Shown here: piece by piece, positions 1-8,989 of the stretch | How the letters are laid out: the number at the start of each line of letters is the position of its first letter | Numbering within the stretch: the stretch's first letter is position 1 | DNA from: Hypsibius dujardini | Taxonomy: Eukaryota > Tardigrada > Eutardigrada > Parachela > Hypsibiidae | DNA: 24,023 nt | Direction of reading: 5' to 3' | Assembly (NCBI GenBank): GCA_001579985.1 | Contig: LRSR01008655.1 | Location: 1 to 24,023, forward strand | The notes under the pieces: generated by a model | What the model was told of the DNA's origin: nothing | Database searches by the model: none | What the model saw: only the letters and a program-made list of their open reading frames with translations | Program-made: the position numbers and the translations under genes

Positions 1-2691
1 TTCTGTTTTCATTGTCCGCCGATGCTTCCTCATCAGATGCGATTACCGAACCTGGAGTATCCTTGTCTGCCGCATCACCCATGTATGTGTGGATCGCACA
101 ACTCTTCTAACTGTAATGGTAGAATTCATCTGCGTTGAACAGTGCAATTTGTTTCACATTTCAGATCCCTCCATATCTTATCATCATCCCGATCTCCACG
201 ATGATGCCTATCCAAGGCGAAAGCAGCGGCGAAATCGAACCACCTTCACGGTACAGCAGCTGGAAGAGTTGGAGACCGCCTTCGCTCAGACGCATTATCC
301 AGACGTCTTTACACGCGAAGATTTGGCGCTAAAAATCAACTTGACCGAAGCTCGAGTTCAGGTAAGTCATTTCCATTGGGCAAGCACGCGTATTAAACTT
401 TGTTTGCCAAGAAAATGAGTTGATGAAGGTTCACTCATTTTTCACTCATTGTACGTCTTCTTTCAAGGTCTGGTTTCAAAATCGACGTGCTAAATGGCGC
501 AAGCATGAAAAGCTGACCGGTGACCGGAAAAAAAGAGTAGGCAGTGCATCACCTGATTTGGGCGATGACCTGAGTGGAGACGCCAGCAGACGGGAGGGCG
601 ACGCGGCCGACCGTCACCCGGCCGACCGCCACCCGGAAAGTGATGATTCGGATGATGATGGCTCTGTCACTAGTTCGGTGTCGTCGTGTCGTTCTAGCAA
701 AAAGGAAACGACAGGAAAGAAGGTCCGGCAGGGACATTGCCCGTCTGAAAAAACTGAGCTCGCTGAGGACCATTCTGAACGTCATTCTAGTCCGATGCTC
801 GAGAAATTATCCAACAAAAAACAAAGGTATGTGTATAAATTTGCACAGTTTTTCTATTCTTTCAATTTTCTAATTTTATTTTCAATTTTTCTAATTTTAT
901 TTTCAATTTTTCTAACTGCATTTTTGAACTGGTACTTTTAATTTCACCACATCATCCACTCGAAATTAAATTAAATTAAATTACCGACCTCGTAGAATAC
1001 ATTTTCTGTACAACTGAACCTGATGACTCATCCTGAACTGCTGGGTGAATTTATGGCTGGGAGGCCGTCACCCAAATGCGATTAACCATTACGAAATCCA
1101 ATCTTTGATTACTCCATTATTGCAATTTTTTAATTTACTCCACGAGCAGGCTTATCGGGATTTTTAGGAGCAGTCTCGCCAAATACTTTTCACTAATTCC
1201 CTAATCCGCGCTCTTTCTGGTCCAGTGAAGCAAGCGATCATATACAGATATTATATATAATAACTGCGTATATAACTCCGAGCAGGCTTTGAGTTTTGTG
1301 AATGGGACATTCATTAGGCGTAATGTGATCACGGGGAGCCCCATCCCTCGGATTGCACTAATGTTCATGAGTTCTGTAGCTCGAGCTGACGTTACGGCTA
1401 CGGACATTATTGCAAATTAAGGGAACACAATTGTCAGGAGGAAACCGCTTGCAGACCGCATAAATTGTGACCTTTAATGCAAAATATCGTTCAACTTTTT
1501 TTGTTGAGTCACTCATGCCATCGGATGCCATATTTATTTCATACCGAAGTAATTCTTATATCGGCATTAGTTATCGATTTTAAGTTGTGTGTGAAGCTCT
1601 TTAGCTAATCCAGTCAGCACCCTCACATTTGATCTTGTTTGTGTGTGCTCTCGCCTCCTCACTATAGGACCAGGGAGTCAAGTTGCACTTCCTCGCAATC
1701 GACAAATCCCAAGCGACAAGCAGTGAGCCCCGACGACGTGCGACCGACAGCGGGGCCGGCGTCCACCATCATCCCATCATCGGCACCGCCCCTAATCAAT
1801 CAGTTTGCACGACCTTTCTTTTTGTCCGGAGTGACGTCCTCCGCTCCAGGAATGCCAATGGGGAGAGGCAAGTGCTGACCAAGCTAATTCATTTATTAAG
1901 CGATAACGCGTAAAATACGCACTACACCTCACAAAAATAATTCGCAATACGATATGCGGATAATTCTCTAACCTTGGAACATTTTCCATCAAGCCTAACC
2001 GAACGTGCTGCATTCTTGCTTCCTGCTTGTTGTTTCCGTATCACATCACACACACACAATTAACCCAATGCAGTGTGCAACTGAAGCTAATAATATCTAT
2101 AAAATTGTGGTACTTCGGACTCAACTGGTTAGCTAACCAACTCATGAGCAAGAGCAACCCCAAAAATTCATTAAAAAAACACACACAAATGTTTGTCCGA
2201 TGCCCTGTTGCGACTATCATAACTGGAGGTTTTAACGTGTGACGAATAATAATTATTAATTTCAACAATTCAGCTTAATACCATATAAAGTGAGAATGGT
2301 CGAGAAAAGGGCAAAGTAAAAGGGGACTATTGTACAGTATGCTTGTCTGCTGCTACGGTCTCACATGCGATGAGTTATTCTTGTTATTATTATTTATCCC
2401 CTATTATTATTCCACCCATCACTCGTCATAACTGGTAAATTATAGGCCGTCCTGATTTTATTTGCAGTTCCGGATTTCCTGAGCCAGTATTTGCCGCGTC
2501 CACCGCCACACATGGCGGCCCCTTCGCTCTACCCCAACTTCCTGCGGTCCCCCTTTGAGAGTTTGAATCACATGTTTCCCGGCCGGCATAGCATGATAAT
2601 CGGGCAAGCCGATGCCAAGACCAACAGTGTGGAGGATCTACGGAGGAAGGCGAAAGAGCACTCTCAGGCCCTAGCAAACTCCAAAAATTAG
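1..2691 (+). CDS. DRGX: DRGX-like paired-type homeobox transcription factor (5' edge just outside window)
   Basis: Five exons: 1-82, 165-361, 468-826, 1668-1867, 2468-2691 (stop TAG). Junction phases 1, 0, 2, 1 all agree; with one ATG just left of base 1 the product is 354 residues. The first codons read FCFHCPP, matching the conserved DRGX N-terminus (MFYFHCPP in vertebrates), so only the start codon seems missing. The homeodomain is residues 49-108, beginning [17 protein letters not shown], with helix 3 [12 protein letters not shown], Gln at homeodomain position 50 and Asn at 51. The intron between VQ and VW (homeodomain 46/47) is the classic paired-like position. A basic/acidic, Ser-rich linker (SDDSDDDGS) and a Pro/Ser region follow. 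An OAR motif ends the protein (residues 334-349, [16 protein letters not shown]). DRGX proteins are nuclear DNA-binding regulators of sensory neurons; that role here is inferred from family. Other paired-like families (ARX, ALX, PRRX) are less likely given the N-terminus and [11 protein letters not shown]. Confidence 0.9.
827..1667 (+). other. Intron 3 of DRGX, AT-rich with short tandem repeats
   Basis: 841-base intron with donor GGTATGTG and acceptor ACTATAG. It carries about two and a half copies of a 20-21 base unit (CAATTTTTCTAATTTTATTT) at 863-919 and an AAATT pentamer run at about 963-985. No coding signal is seen in it. Confidence 0.7.
1868..2467 (+). other. Intron 4 of DRGX with GC donor (GC-AG intron)
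   Basis: The exon ends AGAG and is followed by GCAAGT, the standard GC-type donor; the acceptor is TTTGCAG at 2461-2467. The exon's own frame stops at 1876-1878, so an intron is required. Only a phase-1 junction at 1867 joins into the frame that encodes the OAR motif. The nearest GT (GTGCTG, at 1872) would give the wrong phase. The 600-base intron is otherwise AT-rich, with no other feature seen. Confidence 0.75.
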
Positions 2692-2956
2692 CGTTGACCT
2701 CCCACACGGAAAAGACCTCAATACGTGGAGAATAATGGCGTTTAGCACTAGTGGAGATGTACCCTTGTATGTTTCAAATCGTTATAGAGTAACCCACGGG
2801 GGCTTACCTTAGGAAGTCTGTTGTGGTTGTTAATTCGTTGGTAGTTACTTTTAGACGGTAAACTGACCAATGGGTACAGTACCAGGCTCTGATCAATGAG
2901 CATAAACCACCTCTCCGCACACAGATAGCTTTGACAGTGGTGCCATAATAACCCGG

Positions 2957-2962
2957 AATAAA
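2957..2962 (+). terminator. Candidate poly(A) signal of DRGX
   Basis: AATAAA about 265 bases after the DRGX stop codon. It lies directly beside the left arm of the 2966-3146 palindrome, so the 3' UTR may end at that element. Chance occurrence cannot be excluded. Confidence 0.35.
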
Positions 2963-2965
2963 AGA

Positions 2966-3146
2966 TACCAGGCAAACGCTTTGGGTTGAATCACTGCATG
3001 GGTTGAATCAGTCGGGTGGCGGAGGGCGCTGCAGGCGGTGTGTGTGAAGCTGAATGAGTGTTGTTTACAATTTACACTCGTGGCGCCCTCCGCCACCCAA
3101 CTGATTCAACCCATGTAGTGATTCAACCCAAAGCGTTTGCTTGGTA
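2966..3146. repeat. Long imperfect palindrome (64-base arms)
   Basis: The left arm 2966-3029 and right arm 3083-3146 are reverse complements with about three mismatches in 64 bases, separated by a 53-base spacer. Each arm holds two copies of GGGTTGAATCA (or its complement) 17 bases apart, then a GC-rich stretch (GGGTGGCGGAGGGCGC). This is the shape of a foldback or MITE-type element. No clear target-site duplication is visible and there is no coding capacity. Confidence 0.85.
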
Positions 3147-3273
3147 CCTATACTTGTACAGAAGTACGAGGAGTCAGGCTTATTTGAATAATCACTCTAT
3201 TTTTCTGGCTTAGTGACGGTCAAGAGCAATACCAGTATAGTGAGTCTCCACCTATATGTTAAAGTAAACTTCA

Positions 3274-3490
3274 CTTGGAACTATCCCATCTAAAATTTAA
3301 TTGTGAACCGATTGGCATTTAGCCAAATGTCGCTTGGAGAGGAAGGGGAGGAGTTACATTCATTTTTGACAGAGGACTGGAATTATGAGCGAAGGTTTTG
3401 TGGATTGGCAAATAGATCCGCACTTTGATCCGGGAACGCTGACTGACATCAATCGATTACAACTTAAATTTTAAATGGGATAGTGCCAAG
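3274..3490. mobile_element. 217-base element with 41-base terminal inverted repeats (MITE-like)
   Basis: The ends 3274-3314 (begins CTTGGAACTATCCCAT) and 3450-3490 (its complement begins CTTGGCACTATCCCAT) are imperfect inverted repeats, the similarity running through TAAAATTTAA to CGATTG. The interior of about 135 bases has no reading frame of note. A non-autonomous DNA transposon is the simplest reading. I see no certain target-site duplication, so the family is unknown. Confidence 0.65.
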
Positions 3491-3676
3491 AAAAGTGTAT
3501 TTTTTTATATAAGCGTACTCCCAGTATACATATAAATATTCTGGTCTTGTTACTGACTACATGTGTCATTAGGTCATTGATTAGTGCAGTGCCCTACAGA
3601 GTGCTGTCTAGAAATAGGCCTAACTTTTCGTATATACTATACTACTACCTGTAGAGACAATTACAACAGTAATTAA

Positions 3677-4213
3677 GGGAACATCCGTTTATTACGTCAT
3701 TAATTTTTATTAGGCGACCCGACACCCCCTCCCCTAACGTCAGAGTTTGTCAGAATTTTTTTAACACCCGTAGATCTTCAGTTTCTGACGTCAGAAACCA
3801 AAGACCCCTTCCATTACAGAAAAAATACGTGAAATGTATCCTTATCACTCCAAATCAGGCCTGTCCTCCACCAGGTCGCTACGCAGCCAGTCCGTTCTCA
3901 AGTCTGTAGCGGGATCAGCAGGAACTGGAACTTTTGGGCCTCTGACGTAACGAATTGGAGGGGGGAGAAACCGATGAGGAAACACCTTGGGAATTGGGGA
4001 AACACCTTGCCGGCATTTTCAAGGGATGTGTAATGGTCGAAAAAACTAGGAATTGCCGCAGAAATTCCAAAATTAATAATTTCTAAGCTTGCTGGGTTCC
4101 CCAAAGCTGACGTCAGAACGCCGGCCTACCCCCACCCCGTTCAGTCAGAGTTCGTCAGATAATTTTTGACCCCAACCCCCTAAACAATACTGACGTAATA
4201 AATGGATGGTCCC
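3677..4213. mobile_element. Non-autonomous DNA transposon, Harbinger-like ends (TAA target duplication)
   Basis: The ends are inverted repeats: left GGGAACATCCGTTTATTACG at 3677 continuing to TCA, and right, read inward on the other strand from 4213, GGGACCATCCATTTATTACG continuing to TCA. That is two mismatches in 23 bases. Both ends are flanked by TAA (3674-3676 and 4214-4216), a three-base duplication as made by PIF/Harbinger transposases. The subterminal parts share CAGAGTT(T/C)GTCAGA and several TGACGTCA-like palindromes. No transposase frame is present, so it would have to be moved in trans. Confidence 0.75.
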
Positions 4214-4604
4214 TAATCTAATTTGTTAAATTTTCCGTGTACTTACTACTGTCGGTAGTTATTTGTCCCACTTCTACGTATGTCCGCCAATGTAGGCCAT
4301 AGCACAGGGCATCGTCACCTACCGGCTCCGATTGGGAACAGTTTCCATTTTTTACCGCTTGTTAACAGTAACACGAGGCATCTCTAATTTTCATGTCAAA
4401 TGTTAATCTTAACATAGCCTTGCATACTTATTCAGTGGGTCATTTAACACAGTACAGTACTACGATAGTACTACGCCAGCAGGATCTTGGTCCAGTGAAA
4501 GCACGAAGTCACAGACCATCAAAGCAGCTCCTGCGCGCAGAAGCAGAAGCACCAAACAGCAGAGTAGAGCGTGTATCGCGTCGTGATGCGAACCCAGAAG
4601 AGGG

Positions 4605-4716
4605 GAGGGGCTTGAGCGAAAGGAACACAGGAGAGGGGCTTGAGCGAAAGAAACCCAGGAGAGGGGCTTGAGCGAAAGGACCCCAGGAGAGGGGCTTGAG
4701 CGAAAGAAACACAGAA
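4605..4716. repeat. 28-base minisatellite, four copies
   Basis: Four head-to-tail units start at 4605, 4633, 4661 and 4689, each beginning GAGGGGCTTGAGCGAAAG and ending in CAGGA or CAGAA. Differences lie mainly in the six or so bases after GCGAAAG. A partial unit (AACCCAGAAGAGGG) precedes them. It lies about 100 bases beyond the stop codon of the minus-strand RING gene, so it may be in that gene's 3' UTR. Confidence 0.9.
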
Positions 4717-4818
4717 GGGGCGATAAAAACAAAACGACAGACCCGAAAAACACGTGTCTATGTAGAAAGGTAAAATTGGAAGCTTCTTTAAATCTTTTGG
4801 TAATCACATGAGATGGAG

Positions 4819-5804
4819 TCACCGACGGAGCAGGCCGAAGAGAACACCGACAGCAACACCCAGCACCATTAAAACCCAGAAACCGGTACTGGTTTCTTCC
4901 TCAACTTGGTCGTTCCCGCCTTGTCTTCCATTTCCTGTCGGTTGTCGTCCAGATGAGGCGTACGCATTCCCGCCACGGCGACGATGTTCTGCCAAATCAT
5001 GTATGGCGTCATCTATAAAGACACGGGACATACATTTAGTTATTGATAGATCAGCTGAACGCGTATTAACTGAAAACGAGAGGAACCAAACCAATTTTTC
5101 TACCGCAGACTCCGTAAATTGTCAATAAAAACAAACAATATGATCGATCCGCGTTAATTCAGATGGTGACGAAAAATCAACCAACCCAAGGTAAGAGAAT
5201 ATCAAATTAGTGCATTGCTCACTTAATGGAACGACTGATGTCAATACTAATCATATAGCGAACCCTCATCAATAAGCGAACTTATCAATCAAGCAATACT
5301 AGATGCATATTCTGCACAATCAGTAAATGCATCAATCAATTGATAATCAGCGCGCTAGACAAACCTCGGCTACGAGTTCGAGTGTCGGGGCGCGGATTGA
5401 ACGCGCAGCTTCGTTCATGCTCGTTCCTTTGGCCGACTCCCACCACTTTCTCACACCCTCGGGACACGAATTTGCAGCGAATCTTCAAGCGGTCCAGAAC
5501 CACTTGCAGAGTCCTGTTGGGCATCATCAGCTTTCGAGTGACGGGAATTCGGTCTAGAGGGCAAACCTTCACTCCAGTGTCAAACCAGTTTTTAATGCAA
5601 ACTCCGCAAAAAACGTGCTCACAGTCCGGAAGCTAAAACAAAGGAACCAATCTATGTTGATAATATAATTAATAATATTTGCCGTTACAACGGTTGTTCT
5701 TCTCTTACCTCGACTGGAGATTCCAGCACATCTAAACACACGGGACAAATCACCAAATCCTTGTCCAGAGTTGATTGTACAAAGCGCCCTGTTTCGATCC
5801 CCAT
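4819..5804 (-). CDS. NRDP1-like RING and TRAF-type zinc-finger protein, tail-anchored
   Basis: Three minus-strand exons: 5804-5709, 5632-5365, 5012-4819 (stop TGA). Phases 0 and 1 match; 558 bases give 185 residues. The start has a good context (AAAAATGG). The RING is C3HC3D: C20-C23-C36-H38-C41-C44-C56-D59, as in RNF41/NRDP1. A TRAF-type finger follows with C85, C92, H104 and C108. The first donor is GAGGTAAGA with acceptor TTTTAG; the second donor is GAGGTTTGT with acceptor TATAG. After a Gly/Arg/Gln-rich linker comes one hydrophobic span at about 166-183 (FWVLMVLGVAVGVLFGLL), ended by two arginines and the stop. By family it should be an E3 ubiquitin ligase. By topology it should insert tail-first with the RING in the cytosol. 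RNF41's C-terminal substrate domain is absent. The RING part is certain; the last exon is supported by phase and splice sites only. Confidence 0.8.
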
Positions 5805-6348
5805 TTTTAGAACTCCTCCTCGAAGTGGTCCACAACAATGTAATATGAAGGAAACAGCAAAACAATAACACCAATCATAATATTGGTTTCAAATATGTAC
5901 ACACGTGACATAAACCTTGCGCTAACCGAGTTAAGTTATTATACTCGTTTGAAGCATTGGCTTTTGTAGGCTCCGAGTTAAAATGCTTGATTCGGTCAGC
6001 GCAAGGGTTTTGTCACGTGTGTACCAGTAAATTATCAACAGCTGACGTCGAGCAATTCCACAAGCCTCCTCAACTTCCACATTTCTATTGATCATGGTGC
6101 AATGGATTTGGAATACCACTAGAAATTCCACTATGAAAATGACTAACCTACACTTCCACCGCGGAATTGCGATACTCAAACCTTCAACCCATTTCTTGGG
6201 CCGTGGGATTCTCCTAGTACTGAGCACTGACTGCATAAACTGTTGAGTGCCCATGCCCAATGCATAAAATAATTAGACCAATTCTACCGCTTTCGCTTTC
6301 GCTTTCAACGAATCAAAGCGAAAACTTGGGCGCAACTAACGAAGGGAC
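5805..6348. promoter_or_regulatory. Divergent intergenic region between RING gene and MRPL9
   Basis: 544 bases separate two start codons pointing away from each other, so the promoters of both genes must lie here or overlap. It contains the palindrome at 5897-6024 with a CACGTG core in each arm and three copies of GCTTTC at about 6285-6304, close to the MRPL9 start. No TATA box is placed convincingly. Confidence 0.55.
5897..6024. repeat. Palindrome with CACGTG in each arm
   Basis: Arms 5897-5935 and 5986-6024 are imperfect reverse complements. Each outer end reads GTACACACGTGACA (right arm read on the minus strand), followed by (A)AACC(C)TTGCGCT and ACCGA. The roughly 50-base spacer also holds weak complementarity (ACTCG with CGAGT, AAGCATT with AATGCTT). 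CACGTG is an E-box for bHLH factors, but here it may simply be part of a foldback element. Confidence 0.75.
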
Positions 6349-8335
6349 ATGTCGAGGGAAATGTCGAGGAAACTCTCCACTCATCTGCTGGCATGGCGGC
6401 ATTGCGCTCTTCTAATGCGGACTGACTTGATTCAATCTCTCTCGGAGCGAACTTTCAGTTTGAGTTCATCACAGGTACTGTTTGATTTCGCGGTTTCTTT
6501 TTCGATGTCTTGCGGTTCAGCTGACGCACGGCCGGCATGATATCGGAATGTTGGTATTTTGATGGAATTGCTACAATAAGTTCGTGAATAATGCCTAAAT
6601 TTTCGGGATTGTCTAAAAGGATGTGGTTTGGCTAATCAAGCAATCAATTGATGATATCGTATCACACAGTTCGGTAGATGCACATATGAAGATTGAGTCG
6701 TCCGTTGATTAATTGATTGTTATAGTGTGGTTGATCAATTATGCCTGTGACGGTGCGTCATTGATTGATGACTTTCAAAAGAGTAGGTAGCCGGCATTTC
6801 GCATTTTTATCTCCCCTTCTTGTACGTAGAATACCTGGATCCTCAAACGCCAATATCAGCTCAAACTAATCGACTTGGAACATCGACATCCCGTGCGACG
6901 TCAAATCCAAATGTCGGACCAGGTGTACGAAGTGGTGGAATGCACCCACGAGAAACCGACGCCGCCCATCCAGCTGCTCTTGCTCACGGATGTTCCCGGT
7001 TTGTCTGCTCTTTGTGCGACTAAACAAATAGAGTCGGCTTATGATTTTGATTTTCAGCATACGGCAAGGCGGGGCATTTGGTGACTGTCCCGCGGAACAT
7101 TGCCCGAATGTTTTTGCTACCGGAAGGAAAAGCAGAGTACGTCACACCGGAAGGGATCGCGGTGTTCGAAGCGAAGAAGCGGGTATGATTTTGATGCCGT
7201 TTTGTTGTTCACTTTAGCGTGGTATTCCAGTTTCGCTCGATATGGTGGATGCGCTTATTTACATCTCCTTCCGCAGGAAGAAGCCCTGCATCCGGAATTG
7301 CAGTCCTCATCAGCGACGTCTTTGAGTACTGTGGCGCACTTATCAGACATCCTCTTGTTGGTGCCGATGAATATGCACAATCCCTGGAAGTTGGAGCGGT
7401 GGCACATCAGATCGGCGCTTCGATTAATTGTTGGTTTCCGCACCATGTTTAGTTGCAATATAATAATAACTGATGCCCCATAAAAATCCCAGCTAATGTT
7501 GGACTTTTCAGGGTGTATGGAGTCCAAACGACGACGTCATTGAATTACCTCAACAGGAGATTCGTGGACCGCATCTTGAGATGCATGGGAAAAGTTTCTC
7601 TGTTTTTATACGGGTAAATATCCACAAATTTACTGGTGGGCAGTCAGTGCGACGTGGTTGACATAGAAAAGTTACTATGCGGCCAATCGAGCAAACCGGA
7701 ATATACCATCATCGACAAGATTGAGTAAACTGAAGGTTTTGGGGTATGGGCAAAAGGGGCGGAGCAGGGGGTGGTCAGGTGGTTGATTGTTCGATTGTTT
7801 GAAAACCACCCCCTGCCCCGCCCTCTTGCCCATTCCCCGGACCCTCCAGCGTACTCAATCTTGTAGTCTCATAATTTTAAGCGTGGGTTTAGCCCCGCCT
7901 CCGTAATACGCGCTTGTGTCATGAGAGAGCGCACACACTCACACACATGCACTCACTCACCACCGGGGTAAAAAAACCACGCTTAGAATCGTGACACTAC
8001 AGTACAGGACGTTCGACAAAAAGCTGTTGGATCGTGATTAGTGAAGTGGGCATTTGCCAAAGAGTCAGATGCCACATAGTTGTGTTGGTATGCTCACATT
8101 TGGTTGCTCTGCTTTATAGATCAATGGGAAAGAACGGGCGCACCTGCTTTGTCAGATCGATCTCCGCTGTAAAGATCCGGCGGATGCATTGCCGGTTCTG
8201 GACACGTTTAAACCGGACCAGTTTGAACCTCTGTTCCCCGGGGCCGTTTCCGATGAGAACAAACCGACGACCCTCAAAAGAAGATTACCCACTGATCGAC
8301 CTGTCGTCCCGCGTCATCAAGTCGTAGACTTTTGA
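6349..8335 (+). CDS. MRPL9: Mitochondrial large-subunit ribosomal protein bL9m
   Basis: Six exons: 6349-6474, 6830-6998, 7058-7182, 7277-7429, 7512-7613, 8120-8335 (stop TGA). Phases 0, 1, 0, 0, 0; 296 residues against about 267 in human. Exon 1 gives a basic, Ser-rich, acid-poor leader suited to mitochondrial import. The NTWILKRQYQLKLI stretch matches the start of mature MRPL9. The bL9 core is at about 89-138: LLLLTDVPAYGKAGHLVTVP, then ARMFLLPEGKAEYVTPEG, the family's GxxGxxVxVxxxxxRxxLxPxGxAxxAxPE pattern. A conserved region follows: MNMHNPWKLERWHIRSALR and GVWSPNDDVIELPQ. It should bind 23S-type rRNA of the mitoribosome near the L1 stalk. The start could also be Met5. Donor 4 (ATTGTTGGT) is weak but is the only one giving the right phase. 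Confidence 0.9.
6475..6829 (+). other. Intron 1 of MRPL9
   Basis: 355 bases with donor CAGGTACTG and acceptor TTGTACGTAG. Contains dispersed TGATTGATT-type words (about 6640-6770) but no other recognisable element. Confidence 0.7.
7715..7864. repeat. Palindrome in MRPL9 intron 5 (60-base arms)
   Basis: Left arm 7715-7775 and right arm 7805-7864 are imperfect reverse complements, closed by a 29-base loop. The outer ends are ACAAGATTGAGTA and TACTCAATCTTGT, and the inner parts are CAGGGGGTGGT and ACCACCCCCTG. The RNA strand could form a long hairpin inside the intron. Confidence 0.8.
7862..8001. repeat. Second inverted repeat in MRPL9 intron 5
   Basis: Arms 7862-7896 and 7965-8001 are imperfect reverse complements (TGTAGT at the outer end, AAGCGTGG in the middle, CCCC at the inner end), around a spacer that includes a CA/CT-rich run at 7930-7960. 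It abuts and overlaps by three bases the palindrome to its left, so the two may be one compound element or one inserted into the other. Confidence 0.65.
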
Positions 8336-8989
8336 GCGTTGACAGTTCGTTTCACGTACTGTGTAGATAGTACTATAGTCTACGTCAATATCGTGTAGTG
8401 AATCGCTCTTTCGGTACACTCTTGAATGAAGTTCGCTACATCTGCAGTTGCACGTCTTGTCTCTTTCTATGGTTGCTTCCTCGGTGGGGAGTAATAACAC
8501 ACAGCAATGAGGCTCTCAGACGTCTCTTCTACACCTGTCTGCTCACTGATGTCTCTGAGGACTTGAATCTGCTTTAGTTAGGACTAGGAGTCCTAGAAGT
8601 CATATAAAAGTGAGCAGAGCTTTATTTGAATTCAAAAAGGAAATGTGCAGATCAGCTGCCGCGGAAATCAATCAGGATATCTAAACTAAAAAAAGGAACT
8701 CGTGTAATCCGCCATCGCACGAAAATCACAAGTATAGACGGCGACAAGTTAACTGGAAGGTCTAATCTATAGGAACAAAAAATCAGGCAGTTAGCTACTG
8801 ACGCTGCACAAGTGTAACAAAATAAACAGACTAACGGTACACCGAGAGAGAGACAAACGAAGAGGTGAAGTTTGGAAGGAAAAACAAGCCTCATCCAGTC
8901 AATTTGTCAATCAACCAGACCGCGAGATGTCATGCGTTGACTGGCCAACAGATCCATCGGCTGAACACCGTCGAATCGAAGCACATCAA
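8336..8989. other. Convergent spacer between MRPL9 and the acyl-CoA synthetase
   Basis: 654 bases between two stop codons facing each other, so it must hold both 3' UTRs. Nothing coding is seen. A minus-strand AATAAA at 8621-8626 could end the synthetase mRNA; no plus-strand signal close to the MRPL9 stop is evident. Confidence 0.65.
8621..8626 (-). terminator. Candidate poly(A) signal of the acyl-CoA synthetase
   Basis: AATAAA on the minus strand, about 365 bases beyond the TAA stop at 8990-8992, at a plausible distance for a 3' UTR. No further support can be read from the sequence. Confidence 0.4.

Larger units (their letters stand above)
2692..4818. other. Convergent intergenic region, DRGX to RING gene
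   Basis: 2.1 kb between the 3' ends of two converging genes. It holds three palindromic or inverted-repeat elements (2966-3146, 3274-3490, 3677-4213) and a minisatellite (4605-4716). No frame resembles a known protein; the long minus-strand frame at 4460-4822 is an artefact of the minisatellite. Confidence 0.7.

Noticed and set aside
420-467. Start of the 173-residue frame as a separate gene
   Set aside because: These bases are the end of DRGX intron 2; the frame from 468 is exon 3 of the same gene.
4460-4822. 120-residue minus-strand frame rich in Phe, Ser, Pro and Leu
   Set aside because: It is read through the 28-base minisatellite and overlaps the end of the RING gene; its repeats come from the DNA unit, not from protein selection.
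5340-5636. 98-residue plus-strand frame
   Set aside because: It is antisense to the RING/TRAF exon, whose zinc-binding pattern is clear on the minus strand.
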